DNA of 64,000 nt from positions 620,001-684,000 of the forward strand of contig CALMGM010000005.1 of NCBI GenBank assembly GCA_937863685.1, in the 5' to 3' direction. The notes beneath the pieces were generated by a model. It did no database searches. It was not told where the DNA came from and saw only the letters and a program-made list of their open reading frames with translations. Shown piece by piece: positions 1 through 10,100 of this stretch (positions within the stretch are counted from its first letter, which is position 1; every line of letters begins with the position of its first letter). The DNA comes from an uncultured bacterium. Lineage in GTDB: Bacteria > Edwardsbacteria > AC1 > EtOH8. A program made the translations under genes and the position numbers.

Positions 1-3000
1 AAAGGGGTTGGGATAGGTCTGGTTTAGATCGAAACTTAGCGGCTTTAAGTCCAGGCCACCCAGGCTCCGGTTGGTGTAGATGACGGCGAACTCCTGGCTG
101 CCGGAGAATCCCAGCTTGCCGCTGCCGCTAATCACTGTGGCCTTGCCGGTCCTGCGATCCACCAGGTAAAGCTGGAAGCCGTCGGTCATGGCCCGGGACA
201 GGCTGTAGGCCAGTTCCGCCGGTTGTTCATCCGTTGAAGCCTTGACCGTCAGGGGCCATTCGATGTGATCGGAACCGGGGCGGAAGTCGTATTGATATGC
301 CCGGCAAGGCCCCTGGTTCCAGTCGTCATGCGGGATATAGGCCAAGATATCGCTGCTGACCAGCGGCGGCTTTTCGGCATCCAGCCGGTCATAGCCAGCC
401 TTAGCCTGGGGCGAGATTCCGATCCTGATGCCCCGGTCGGCGGCCTGGCCGCTGGCCACCGAGAATTCCGCCTGCCAGCTGACGTCGGTCTTGGGCGAGG
501 TCACAAAGCGGCTCCCCTTGGCCGGGGCCTTGAAGGCCGGCATCATGAACAGCGAACAGGGCTGCAGGGCATAGACCGCATAGCCCTCCCAGGCCTGAAG
601 ATGTTTGGTGCTGTCGAAGGCCGACAGGCTGTCCCAGGCCCCGTTGTTGACAAAATCGTAGCTGTTGTCGTTATAGCTCCACATCCTCTGCCGGATGACG
701 TTGTCGTTTAAAAACATATTGTTTGTGGTGTCATTGTACATCCTTATCTGTTGCAGGGTGTCGGTGACCTCGATGGACTGCACCAGTACCGGGTTCTCGA
801 ACGGACAGCCTATCAGATTCCAGCCGGTCTGCAGCCCCACCGTCGAATAATTGTCCTGCTTGAGGCCCTGGGCGTCCAACGTGGCATTATTGGCCGAGGC
901 CAGCCAGTAGCCGTAACCGTTGTAGATGTCCGGACGGGCCACAAATGAATTACCGCTGGCATTATAACCATACATCAACCAGGTGCTGTCGCTGTAAGCC
1001 CCCAGGTCGTCCCCCAGCACCGACTGCGCCGGATTGAGGGCCGGTTTGAGCGGAACCGAGAACAGCTTATAGGCCCCGCCGTTCCAGGCCACGCTGAGTG
1101 TCTCGTAGGGCTGGGCGGTAAAGGTCCAGGGATTGGGCACGGTCACGGTGTCGGTGCGCAGAGGATTGCTGTTGATATCGTTTACCGAATCCACTCGGAA
1201 GGAATAATTGACACCGGGGGTGAAGTTGCTGTGAGAAAGGAAGACATTGTACCCGGCCGAATCCCAGTTCTGCACCCATCCGCCGGGGTTGGGGGTGCAG
1301 GAAAAGCGCAGGGAGAAACTGTCGGCCGGCTCGGAGAACCCGATCATGATCGGCTCGTCCAGCATCACCCCGGTCTGTCCGTCGAACGGCTGAACGAAGC
1401 TTATGTACGGCCCGATGGTATCGGGCGCGGCCATGGTGGCAAACCCTATGCTGTCCCTGCCGGCCAAGACATTCCCGGCCGTATCCTGAACCCCGATCAC
1501 CCGGACGGTGTATGAAGTCAGTCCGGCAAAGGCACTGTGGTTGAAGGTTATCGAGGTGGAGTCGGCGCTCCAGACAGTATCCACCAGTCCGGGATTTGGA
1601 ACAAAGGTATAGCTAACCAGCGATTTCCTTACCGGTTCCGAGAATGTCATCCCCACGCTGTCGGCAAGACCCACTCCGGTAGCCCCGTCGGCCGGCAGGT
1701 TGGAAGCGATGAAGGGCAGCGTGGTGTCGGCAGCCAGATTGGCGATGGCCAGAGAATCGCGTCCCAGGGTGAAATCCGGGGCATCGGCGAAACTGCCGGC
1801 ATGGGTCAGCACCACCGATCCGCCGTCGGCGTTCCCGAAGATGTTGCGGATGGCGATGTCTGGAAACTGCCAGCCCGGCGTGGCACCGTTGTCGTAGCGC
1901 CCGGCCACCATGGTGGATTCGTCGGCCGCCTCAGAGAATCCGGTGTTGAAATCGGACGGCAGGTAGCTGAGCACAACCTGGCTGGAATCCGCCGCCAGGC
2001 CGGCCCCGGAGAAGGACCAGAATTTCTTCAGGCAGGATGAGGAATCGTTGGCCAGCGGATGGACAACTCCCTTGATCCCGGCGGCGACAAAGGCGGGCAT
2101 AGTGTTGTTGAACACATGGATGCCGGCTTCGCTGTATCCCCCGGAGGCGGTGCCCAACTCGTAGTAGATGGTGGTGTCAGCGGAGGATGGGATCAATTTG
2201 GCCAGGCTGCCCTCCACGTAGCCCGTTAACAAGGCCACCGATCCCAGGGTGTCTAGGGTGATGGTGCTGGCCCCGGTGCTGAGCGGACCGCTGAGGTTCA
2301 GGTTGCCTTTGATGGTCCGGTCGGCATGCAGCTGAAGCGCCCCGGCGGCCACTGTCAAATCACGGGGTCCGCCGGTCACCGGGAACTCGAAATTGGAGGT
2401 GGTGTCGGCCCCCGGATTGTCATAGATCAAAGCGGCGGCCGGGCCGTAGGCCAGCTGGCCGGTGGCGATCCGGCCGGTGGTCTGCCGGTAGCCGGAGCGG
2501 ATATGGACCGTGTCGGCCAGTTCCAGCCCCGGGAAGCTGGCCAGCACCAGGCTGTCGAGATCGGTGATATTCGGCGGTAGCCTGAATATGTAGGGATTGT
2601 TGAGGATGCTTAGGGTTGAGGTGCTGTCGGCCGACAAACTGCCAGCAAACAGATCGATGCTGTCCTGCAGTGTCAGGGCGTTGTCGCCGATGATCAGCGC
2701 TCCTTCATACAGGCTCAGTCGGCCGTTCACCCGGGCATCGAAGGCCAGGGCCACGGTATCGCTTGGCAGGGCGCCCTGCCCGACCGCCAGGTGGTATAGG
2801 CCGCTGGCGGTTCCCGGCATTTCGTTGCCGGCGGCCAGCGTTCCGCCTCCGTGCGGACCGTAGACCAAATTGATGTCGCTCTCCAGCAGCGGCGGCATCA
2901 TCAGTGTCCCGGAATTGCGGACGATGGTCGAACCGGTGCGCATGGTCAGGTTGGCTGAATTATCCACCACGCCCTGCAGCAGATACAGGGTGTCATGCAA

Positions 3001-6000
3001 GGCCAATGGCGAAGTGATGGTCAGAAAACTTGAGCGGTCCCATGTAAGTTTGCTCAGATTGTTTAGCGTAGACGGCATTGCCTGAGGGACCGGCTGGCCC
3101 TGGAAGACCAGCGCCGATGTACTGTCGGTGACCAGAAGGCTTGAACCAGCCAGGCTGTCCCCCAGGACCAGGGCATGGGAGCCCACCGTCAGGTTTCCCT
3201 GGACCAGGTTCAGCGGCCCGGTGCAGGTGATGTTGCGCCGCATGACGCTGCCGGCAGTGTCGTTCAAAACTAGGCTCCCCCCGCTGATGCCCGGCAGGTA
3301 AAGTTTTTCATTAAGCTCGGTTATGCTGGCCGTGCAGGTATCGGTGAAGATCAGCTCCCCAGCCACGCCCGCGGTGTCGAATACCCCGTTCTTCTGGAAA
3401 AAGCTGCCAGTGAAACGGATGGCGCCGGAAAGAAACAGCGTATCGTTGATGCCCAATGTGTCTTGGTTTACTATCACCGTATCGGCCTGGTTTTGCAGCC
3501 GGAATTTTTGGATGGTGTAGGGGCTGGCCGGCAGCTCCAGGCCGGCGGTGATCGTCCCGCCGCCATAGGTCAGGTTGACGCCGCCGGCAAAGCTCGGCGG
3601 GAAAAGGCCCAGCAGCTGGCTCCCTGCGTTCCGGGTGATGTTGGCATTGGGCTCGAACATCAGCCCATAGCTGCCGGTCTGCAGGGTGCCGTTCAGCAGA
3701 GCCAGCGAGTCGAAGATGGTAAGGTTTCCGGTCAGGGTCAGGGTCCGGCCGGGGCGGTCCAGCACCAGGCCCCGCAGCGTGGCGTCCGACATTACCGGCA
3801 GGACGGCGTCCGGGCCGCTTCCCCCGATCCTCATGGTCACCGAGGTGGACCCGTTGATGTACCCGGTGCCCTGGACCACCGGCCCGTTGAGGGTGATGTC
3901 GTAGTTGGCGTCAACGTATCCGGCCAGCAGGGCGAAGGTATCCATGACGGTGATGCTGTAGAACTCCTGGTACCAGCCGCTGCCCACAGTGTTATTGATG
4001 GTCAGCATGTTGACCGTGTCCGGCAGCCCGTCGCCGCAGTAGACGTAGCCGCCGGGGCCGTCGTAGAAACAATAATTGGCCTGCTTGCTGAAGTTGCGGG
4101 CGCCGTCGACCTGGACTGCGCCGCCGCTGCCGCTGGCCCAGATGCCGGCGTCATCCCGGATCACCAGGGTGGCCCCCGGCATCAAAGTGAAGTTCCCCAA
4201 ACTGCCGTTGCCCAGCGCCACCCCGGACTGGATGTCGAGGATCGAGCCCGGACGGACCACGTAGTCGATATATCCGGTCAGGACCTCGCTGCCGGCGTTG
4301 TAGTGCTGGGTGTCGGTCCCGCAAAAGATGATGGCGGTGGAGTCAGGGCCGCCCCCGCCGATCCCGGCCAACAGGTGGTAATAGTTTCCGTATAGGAACA
4401 GGGTGTCGATTCCGGCATTAAGGGTGTCGGTCAGGAACAGCCAGCTGGGATCGACGATATTCAGCTCGCCCTTGATGTGAAGCTTTCTCGGGCCGCCGCT
4501 TCCCAGGATGGCGCTGCCGTTGCTGACGTTAAGATCGTTGATGGTCAGTTCCGGCTTGGCGGCGCTGGTCAGGATCAAGCTGTTGGAGCCGGTGGAATTG
4601 ACGTAGACGTTCCAGGCCGAGAAGCCCGGGCCCCCGGGCAGGGTCATATCGCCGGCCTGCTGGGTGCCGTCCCAGGCGACGTTTCCGAAGGCCTGGTCCA
4701 ACCCGGCCGGCATGGTCCCGATCACGGCGTTCAGGCTCAGGGTGGATAGGCTGTCCCAGCTGGCGGCCGGTATGGTGTCGCCGTCCATCTGGTGGACGTA
4801 CTGGCTGTAGGGGGCCATGACCATGGTGGCCGAAGGATCCACCTTCAGCGCCCCGTCCGAGCGCAGGATCAGCCCGTTGACCACCAGGTCGTCGCCCGGG
4901 CCGTTATTGACCGTCAGGCTGCCGCCGGCCTGCATTTCCAGCAGGCCATTGACCACCACCTGGTCGACGTTCTCGGCGCTGCTGACGTAGATGGTGTGGC
5001 CGGACTGGACGGTCACCAGGCTGTCGCTGGCGCAGTCGGGGGTCTCCAGCATGACCGGCATCTGCCAGCCCGTCCCCCCGTCGTCGGAATACTCCCAGGC
5101 CATGTAATCGAACCAGTATCCTCCGCTGTATGCCGTCCGCCACATTCGCAGCGGGATCTGCCCGATGACGTAGATATTGTCCCAGTTATAGGCCGCGCAG
5201 TAGACGTCCCCGCCCTGGTCCACCGCCATGTCCATGATATTGGAGCCGTAGAAGGTGGGGACGCTGTCCACCACCATCGGGGTGGGCAGGCGGGGGTCCA
5301 CCAGCTTGACATAGCCGCTTTGCCAGCAGCCGATGTAGATCAGCGAGTCTGAAGGGTTGTAGACCACGGTGCTGACCGAGTCGCCCACCTGCACCGAATC
5401 CAGGGCATCGCTGCCGTCGATGTATTTGAGCGAATACTGGCCGCTGCCCTTGCAGGCGATGAACAACCGGTCGTTGACCGGGCATAGGGCCAGGTCATTG
5501 GGATTGTCGTTCACCGCCAGAGTGGTGACCAGGGCGTTGGTTGCGGTGTTGACTATGGCCACCTGATCGGTGTTGGGCATGGCCAAATACAGGCGGCTGA
5601 CCGCCGGATTGGAGGCCATCTTCTCGTTGAAGGCCGATATCAGCCCCGGCAGGTATAGGGAACCGGTCCTGGCATTGGTGGCCCCGCTGTAGATCATCAG
5701 CGAGTCAAACAGGGCGTGCGGGGTATACAGGCTGTTGTTGGGGCTGTAATAATGCATCAGCCCGGTGACATTGGCGATGCTTCCGGTGCTGGCGTAGGTG
5801 GCCGGATCGAACACAAAGGCATCGGGAGACATGCCCTCGTAGACGTAGATCTTGTTGTCGTCCGGGTTGTACTCGATGCCGGGCGATCCGTTGGTAAGCA
5901 TGAAGTTGGTGTCCACCGCATTGGCCCCGCAGTCTATGGCCGTGAAAAAATCATTGTCCTTGGTGTAGATCCGGTTGTTGACCGGATCGTAGACCATGGG

Positions 6001-6243
6001 TGCGGCGTAAACCGTGCCGGCCAGCGTTCCCAGCGAGGAGTCTCCGGCGCAGTCCATCGACAGCACGTTGAACATCCCGCCATGGAGCGAAAACATCCGG
6101 TCACTGGCCGGGCTGTAGGCCAGGTATGACGGGTAGGCCATACTGGCCCCGGTGTAGATCTGCTTTTTGACCCCGTACCTGACGGCCCAGCCTGGAACTG
6201 CGGCCAGCAGCAGAGTTACGGTTATCAAACCAATTTTCTTCAT
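1..6243 (-). CDS. Giant secreted propeller/beta-helix surface protein, 3' end outside window
   Basis: An open frame starts at the ATG at 6243 and runs 2081 codons without a stop to base 1, so the C-terminus lies outside the window. The N-terminus (MKKIGLITVTLLLAAVPGWA) is a Sec signal peptide. Next come propeller-like repeats with IYV/YNP motifs (about residues 25-370), then a long Gly/Asn/Thr-rich part with LxLxNG repeats typical of right-handed beta-helix proteins (about 400-1400). Two Ig-like Big_5 domains follow (each with a FSEPV/FSEPA core), then a C-terminal module nearly the same as in the protein encoded at 7143-10796 (shared GYDRLDAEKPPLVS and SDHIEWPL). The last residues visible are YPNPF, the start of the type IX/FlgD-like tail seen complete in that paralogue. 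It is last in a three-gene operon, 49 bases after the FecR gene. A surface or adhesive role is inferred. Confidence 0.88.
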   Translation of the reverse strand, partial: MKKIGLITVTLLLAAVPGWAVRYGVKKQIYTGASMAYPSYLAYSPASDRMFSLHGGMFNVLSMDCAGDSSLGTLAGTVYAAPMVYDPVNNRIYTKDNDFFTAIDCGANAVDTNFMLTNGSPGIEYNPDDNKIYVYEGMSPDAFVFDPATYASTGSIANVTGLMHYYSPNNSLYTPHALFDSLMIYSGATNARTGSLYLPGLISAFNEKMASNPAVSRLYLAMPNTDQVAIVNTATNALVTTLAVNDNPNDLALCPVNDRLFIACKGSGQYSLKYIDGSDALDSVQVGDSVSTVVYNPSDSLIYIGCWQSGYVKLVDPRLPTPMVVDSVPTFYGSNIMDMAVDQGGDVYCAAYNWDNIYVIGQIPLRMWRTAYSGGYWFDYMAWEYSDDGGTGWQMPVMLETPDCASDSLVTVQSGHTIYVSSAENVDQVVVNGLLEMQAGGSLTVNNGPGDDLVVNGLILRSDGALKVDPSATMVMAPYSQYVHQMDGDTIPAASWDSLSTLSLNAVIGTMPAGLDQAFGNVAWDGTQQAGDMTLPGGPGFSAWNVYVNSTGSNSLILTSAAKPELTINDLNVSNGSAILGSGGPRKLHIKGELNIVDPSWLFLTDTLNAGIDTLFLYGNYYHLLAGIGGGGPDSTAIIFCGTDTQHYNAGSEVLTGYIDYVVRPGSILDIQSGVALGNGSLGNFTLMPGATLVIRDDAGIWASGSGGAVQVDGARNFSKQANYCFYDGPGGYVYCGDGLPDTVNMLTINNTVGSGWYQEFYSITVMDTFALLAGYVDANYDITLNGPVVQGTGYINGSTSVTMRIGGSGPDAVLPVMSDATLRGLVLDRPGRTLTLTGNLTIFDSLALLNGTLQTGSYGLMFEPNANITRNAGSQLLGLFPPSFAGGVNLTYGGGTITAGLELPASPYTIQKFRLQNQADTVIVNQDTLGINDTLFLSGAIRFTGSFFQKNGVFDTAGVAGELIFTDTCTASITELNEKLYLPGISGGSLVLNDTAGSVMRRNITCTGPLNLVQGNLTVGSHALVLGDSLAGSSLLVTDSTSALVFQGQPVPQAMPSTLNNLSKLTWDRSSFLTITSPLALHDTLYLLQGVVDNSANLTMRTGSTIVRNSGTLMMPPLLESDINLVYGPHGGGTLAAGNEMPGTASGLYHLAVGQGALPSDTVALAFDARVNGRLSLYEGALIIGDNALTLQDSIDLFAGSLSADSTSTLSILNNPYIFRLPPNITDLDSLVLASFPGLELADTVHIRSGYRQTTGRIATGQLAYGPAAALIYDNPGADTTSNFEFPVTGGPRDLTVAAGALQLHADRTIKGNLNLSGPLSTGASTITLDTLGSVALLTGYVEGSLAKLIPSSADTTIYYELGTASGGYSEAGIHVFNNTMPAFVAAGIKGVVHPLANDSSSCLKKFWSFSGAGLAADSSQVVLSYLPSDFNTGFSEAADESTMVAGRYDNGATPGWQFPDIAIRNIFGNADGGSVVLTHAGSFADAPDFTLGRDSLAIANLAADTTLPFIASNLPADGATGVGLADSVGMTFSEPVRKSLVSYTFVPNPGLVDTVWSADSTSITFNHSAFAGLTSYTVRVIGVQDTAGNVLAGRDSIGFATMAAPDTIGPYISFVQPFDGQTGVMLDEPIMIGFSEPADSFSLRFSCTPNPGGWVQNWDSAGYNVFLSHSNFTPGVNYSFRVDSVNDINSNPLRTDTVTVPNPWTFTAQPYETLSVAWNGGAYKLFSVPLKPALNPAQSVLGDDLGAYSDSTWLMYGYNASGNSFVARPDIYNGYGYWLASANNATLDAQGLKQDNYSTVGLQTGWNLIGCPFENPVLVQSIEVTDTLQQIRMYNDTTNNMFLNDNVIRQRMWSYNDNSYDFVNNGAWDSLSAFDSTKHLQAWEGYAVYALQPCSLFMMPAFKAPAKGSRFVTSPKTDVSWQAEFSVASGQAADRGIRIGISPQAKAGYDRLDAEKPPLVSSDILAYIPHDDWNQGPCRAYQYDFRPGSDHIEWPLTVKASTDEQPAELAYSLSRAMTDGFQLYLVDRRTGKATVISGSGKLGFSGSQEFAVIYTNRSLGGLDLKPLSFDLNQTYPNPF

Positions 6244-6292
6244 GTTCCCTCCCAACATTATTTGTCCCCTTGATTTTATTTTGATTGCTTTT

Positions 6293-7126
6293 TTACGGAT
6301 TAGGCCAGGACGGGGGATTGGGAATGGTCCTGGTGGTTGGCTCCTGGGCCGGAGGCTCGTCGCCTCCACCGCCGGCGATGATCACCACCACGGTGGTGGC
6401 CACCACCGCCGCCGCCCCCCCGATGATCGCCGGGGTGCTGGCGTACCACGCCGTGGCCGCCGCGCTCCCCATCGACCCGATCTTGATGGCAGCTCCCGCC
6501 CACATGGTGATGAACGCTATCTTGGCCGCCGTCATCACCACCGGGTTGTGCGCCGAATCCCCCTTGGCCACAGTGATCATCATCTTGTCCTTCACCAGCA
6601 CCTCGCCCCCCGTATCCCCCTGGATGCCAACCTCCCCTTTCAGAACATTCAGTTCGGTGGAATCCCCCTCCACAAACACCCCGAACACCGTCCCCCGGAT
6701 ACCAGCCACCGCCGTAGGCGTGGTCACCGTGAACTTGGAGCTCTTGCTGGACAGCTTCTTAATGGATCCAAGAACTTTTCCTTGATAGACCTTAAGAGCG
6801 GTCCTGGTGGTCTTTTCCTTCTTATCCCGCTCCATCAGTTCGATCTCCATCAGGCTGTTGTCTTTCAGCTTGATGATACTGCCGTCGTTCATGATGATCT
6901 CGGTCTCGGCCAATTCCTCGCATTTGACCTTGTCCCCGGTGTAAAGGGACATCTTGATGAAGGCCGGCCTCCAGGTTTCGGCGGTCACTCTTTGGATATT
7001 CACATGGCCCTTCATGAAATTTATCCGGGCTTCGGTCGGCTTGAATTCCCCCTGGGATAATTTCAGCGGCCACAGGACCAACAGGGCCGAAAGTATTGCA
7101 CTGTACAAAGAATATCTTTTGTTCAT
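6293..7126 (-). CDS. Exported FecR-domain protein
   Basis: The 277-residue protein has an N-terminal signal peptide, a FecR domain at about residues 45-170 with the hallmark TPTAVAGIRGTVFGV, and a C-terminal hydrophobic, Ala/Gly-rich stretch at about 215-260 that ends in a Pro-rich tail. FecR domains in TonB systems are anti-sigma regulators in the inner membrane, but this one is exported and has no sigma-factor gene beside it. It therefore more likely belongs to the group of secreted FecR proteins of unknown role. It sits between two paralogous giant secreted proteins: the gap is 16 bases upstream, with its AGAAGGA ribosome site overlapping the end of the previous gene, and 49 bases downstream. 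Co-translation suggests one surface assembly. The C-terminal hydrophobic segment could anchor it. Confidence 0.85.
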   Translation of the reverse strand: MNKRYSLYSAILSALLVLWPLKLSQGEFKPTEARINFMKGHVNIQRVTAETWRPAFIKMSLYTGDKVKCEELAETEIIMNDGSIIKLKDNSLMEIELMERDKKEKTTRTALKVYQGKVLGSIKKLSSKSSKFTVTTPTAVAGIRGTVFGVFVEGDSTELNVLKGEVGIQGDTGGEVLVKDKMMITVAKGDSAHNPVVMTAAKIAFITMWAGAAIKIGSMGSAAATAWYASTPAIIGGAAAVVATTVVVIIAGGGGDEPPAQEPTTRTIPNPPSWPNP

Positions 7127-7142
7127 CGGTCTGTCATTCCTT

Positions 7143-10100
7143 CTATTTGATCTTAAGTATCTTCTGGGTCAGTGCCGTTCCCCCGGATAGAAGCCTGATG
7201 AAATAAACCCCGGAGGAGATGCTGCTGCCGGCCTGGTCCCGGCCATCCCATCCGGCCGTATAATAGCCCGGCGACATATCTTTATCGACCAAGGTCCGGA
7301 CCTGCTGTCCGGTGATATTGTAGATCGTGATGCTCACCGGACCGGACCGGGGGATCTGGTAGGAAAGGTTCATTTGGTTCCGGAAGGGGTTGGGGGCCGC
7401 CCGGTTCATCAACAGCGACAGCGGCTTTATATCCAGCCGGGAAATTTCCTTATCGGTAAAGATGATGGAGTAATGGCGGTTTCCGCAGAAACCCACCGGT
7501 TGGCCGGGGATGATCTCCAGGCCGGTGCCAGCGGAACGGTCCGCCAGATAAAGCTTGTACCCGACCGGAAGCGCCCCGCTTAATTTGAACGATAAGGTCC
7601 CCTCTGCATCGCTGACTTCTGCCGCCAGCGGCCATTCGATATGATCGGACGGTGGACGGAAATCGTACTGGTACTGCCGGCAGGGCCCGCGGTTCCAGTC
7701 GTCATGGGGAATATATATTTTGATCTGATTGCTCACCAAGGGCGGCTTTTCGGCATCCAGCCGGTCGTATCCCTCTTGGGCCTGGGAAGACACCCCCAGC
7801 TTGAGCCCCCGGTCGGAGGCTTGTCCGCTGGCGGCAGTTATCTCCAGCTGCCAGTCTATCCGGTAGTCGTTATAGGCCGTCTTCGGCAGACCTCCCTTGA
7901 TCGCGAGGGTTTGAATATAAAGCGAGCATCCGGCTGCGGCATATAACGCATAGCCTTCCCAGGGTATCATCCGGGCAGTGGTATCGGCCGGCGACAGGCT
8001 GTCCCAGATTCCGTTGTTGACAAGATCCGGAGTATTGTCAGTGTAATACCAGACCCGGGGGCTGACCAGGGACCAGGAGGAAGAATCGCCGAATGACCGC
8101 CAGCCGCTGGAATCAACCACCTGGATGGAGGATAACGGCGCCGGGGCGGTGAACGGCGTTCCGATCAGATTCCAGCCGGGAAACAGAGGAACCCTCGCTG
8201 AGGCAAAGGAATCGTGGACCGCCCCGGCCACGTCGATGATGGCGCTGTTGACCGATGCCAGCCAGTATCCGCGCCCGTTGACGATGACAGGGCTTTCAAT
8301 AAAAGAATCCGCCCCGGTGTTGTAGCCCACCAAACGCCAGCCGCTGGGGCCGTATGCTCCCAGATCGTCGCCCAGCATTGCCGAAGCCGAACTGTCGGTT
8401 GCCAGCAGCGGGATCGAGAACAGGCTATAAACCCCTCCCTGCCAGACGGTGCTCAGGATGATGCTGGGCTTGGTGGTAAAAGACCAGGGATTGGGAGCCG
8501 GCCCGGCGGCCAGCAGGTTGCCCGAGCTGTCGGCCAGCGAATCCACCGTGATGCTATAGGCCGTTCCCGGAGAGAAGTTGTTGTGGCTCAGCATCACGTA
8601 ATCGCGGCTAAAACCCCAGTAAAGGCTCCAGCCGCCGGGATCGGGGGCGCAGTGGAATCTTAATGACATGGTATCCACCGGCTCGGAAAAGTTTATATAG
8701 ATTTCGCTACCCAGGGACACCAGGCTGTCGCCCTGGGCCGGGGTGGTGGAGGTGATCTGCGGCCGAGTGGTGTCTACCGCAGTAAGGGACACGAAGACCG
8801 AATCCTCTGCCAGATTGAACATCGCTTCCAGGTTGTAAGCCGAGTCGTAGGCCGCCGCCTCGAAATAATAGCGATGGCCCGGGACCGCCCCGGTGAAGAC
8901 CACGAAGGTATCGGGGTGAAGATCTATCGCCGTGTACCACGTCCCGCTGGTGTCCACCCGGTAATTCAGCCGATAGGAGGAAATTCCGGACAGAGCGTCC
9001 ATACCCCCGGTCCAGCTGACCGGAAAACTGGTGCTGTAAGCGGTGTCGCCCGAGAATGGCAGGACCATGGTATTGAGAGGCTGATCCAGATCGCGCCTGA
9101 TGCCCACCGCGGCCAGGTTGTTGTAATCGGAATTGCCGGAACTGTCGGCCAGCCAGATGTATAACTGATAATTGCCGTTGAGGGTGTCAACTGGATAATA
9201 GAAAGTATCCGCCATCCCTCCCGAAGTGGCGAAAGAATCCTGATAGTCGAACGCCGAGATCGGAGAGGAGCCCAATTTGAAGAACGCTTTGGTAATGCCC
9301 GGCTCGGGATTATTCCAGGTCAGCTGGGCGGTGGTATATGAAGAGCTCAACCAGAAACTGGGAGCGGCCCCGTAGATCAAGGGGGTCAGCGGAGCGGCCG
9401 GAGGAATGCTGTCCACCGGTATAACATAGCTGAGGTCCACATAGACGCTGTCCTGCCAGACATAATTGACATTGAGCGGGTTGCCGGCGCTGTCTCGGGC
9501 CACTACCATCAGATGGTACATGGTGGAGTCGCTGCCCAGCATCAGAAAACCCGAGGTGTCCGGCGGATAGTAGGTGTAGGTTGACGGTTCGGTGGAATCG
9601 GGTTGAATGTAGATATCGTAGGCCACTATCCCCGAGCCGCCGGAATCGGCGCCCGGGCTCCAGAACACCGTCAGGGTATCGGTGTTGATTATGGACGGGA
9701 CATCATAGATGACGGCTCCGGTGGGCGCCAGCGTGTCATAGCCTATTACGGATACCGAACCGGGCCCTCCCAGTCCGGTCAGGGACACGTAGATGTCGCC
9801 GGTGGCCGGATCGGCGATCACCCCCGCCGGATTGATGGCCGGCATGAAAAATGATTTTGCAATGTTGTCATAGATGGGATTCCACACATGCAGAATGGCG
9901 TCATTCTTATCCGTAATGCAGATTTGCTTGCTGGCCGCATCGTAGCATACGGTATTGAGAGAATCGCTGGCTATAAAAGAACTGGCCACGTTCATGCTGT
10001 CGATCAGCCACAGATAATTTTCGCCGGGGCAGGTTACATAGACCTTTTTATATTCGGGACAATAGGCCAAAGCCGAGGGATTGACCCCCACCGAGACCTT

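Noticed and set aside
3463-4395. Long plus-strand open frame (310 codons) inside the left giant gene
   Set aside because: It is antisense to the giant secreted protein and has a shadow composition rich in Gly, Gln, Val and Arg. The minus-strand frame gives domains, repeats and a signal peptide.
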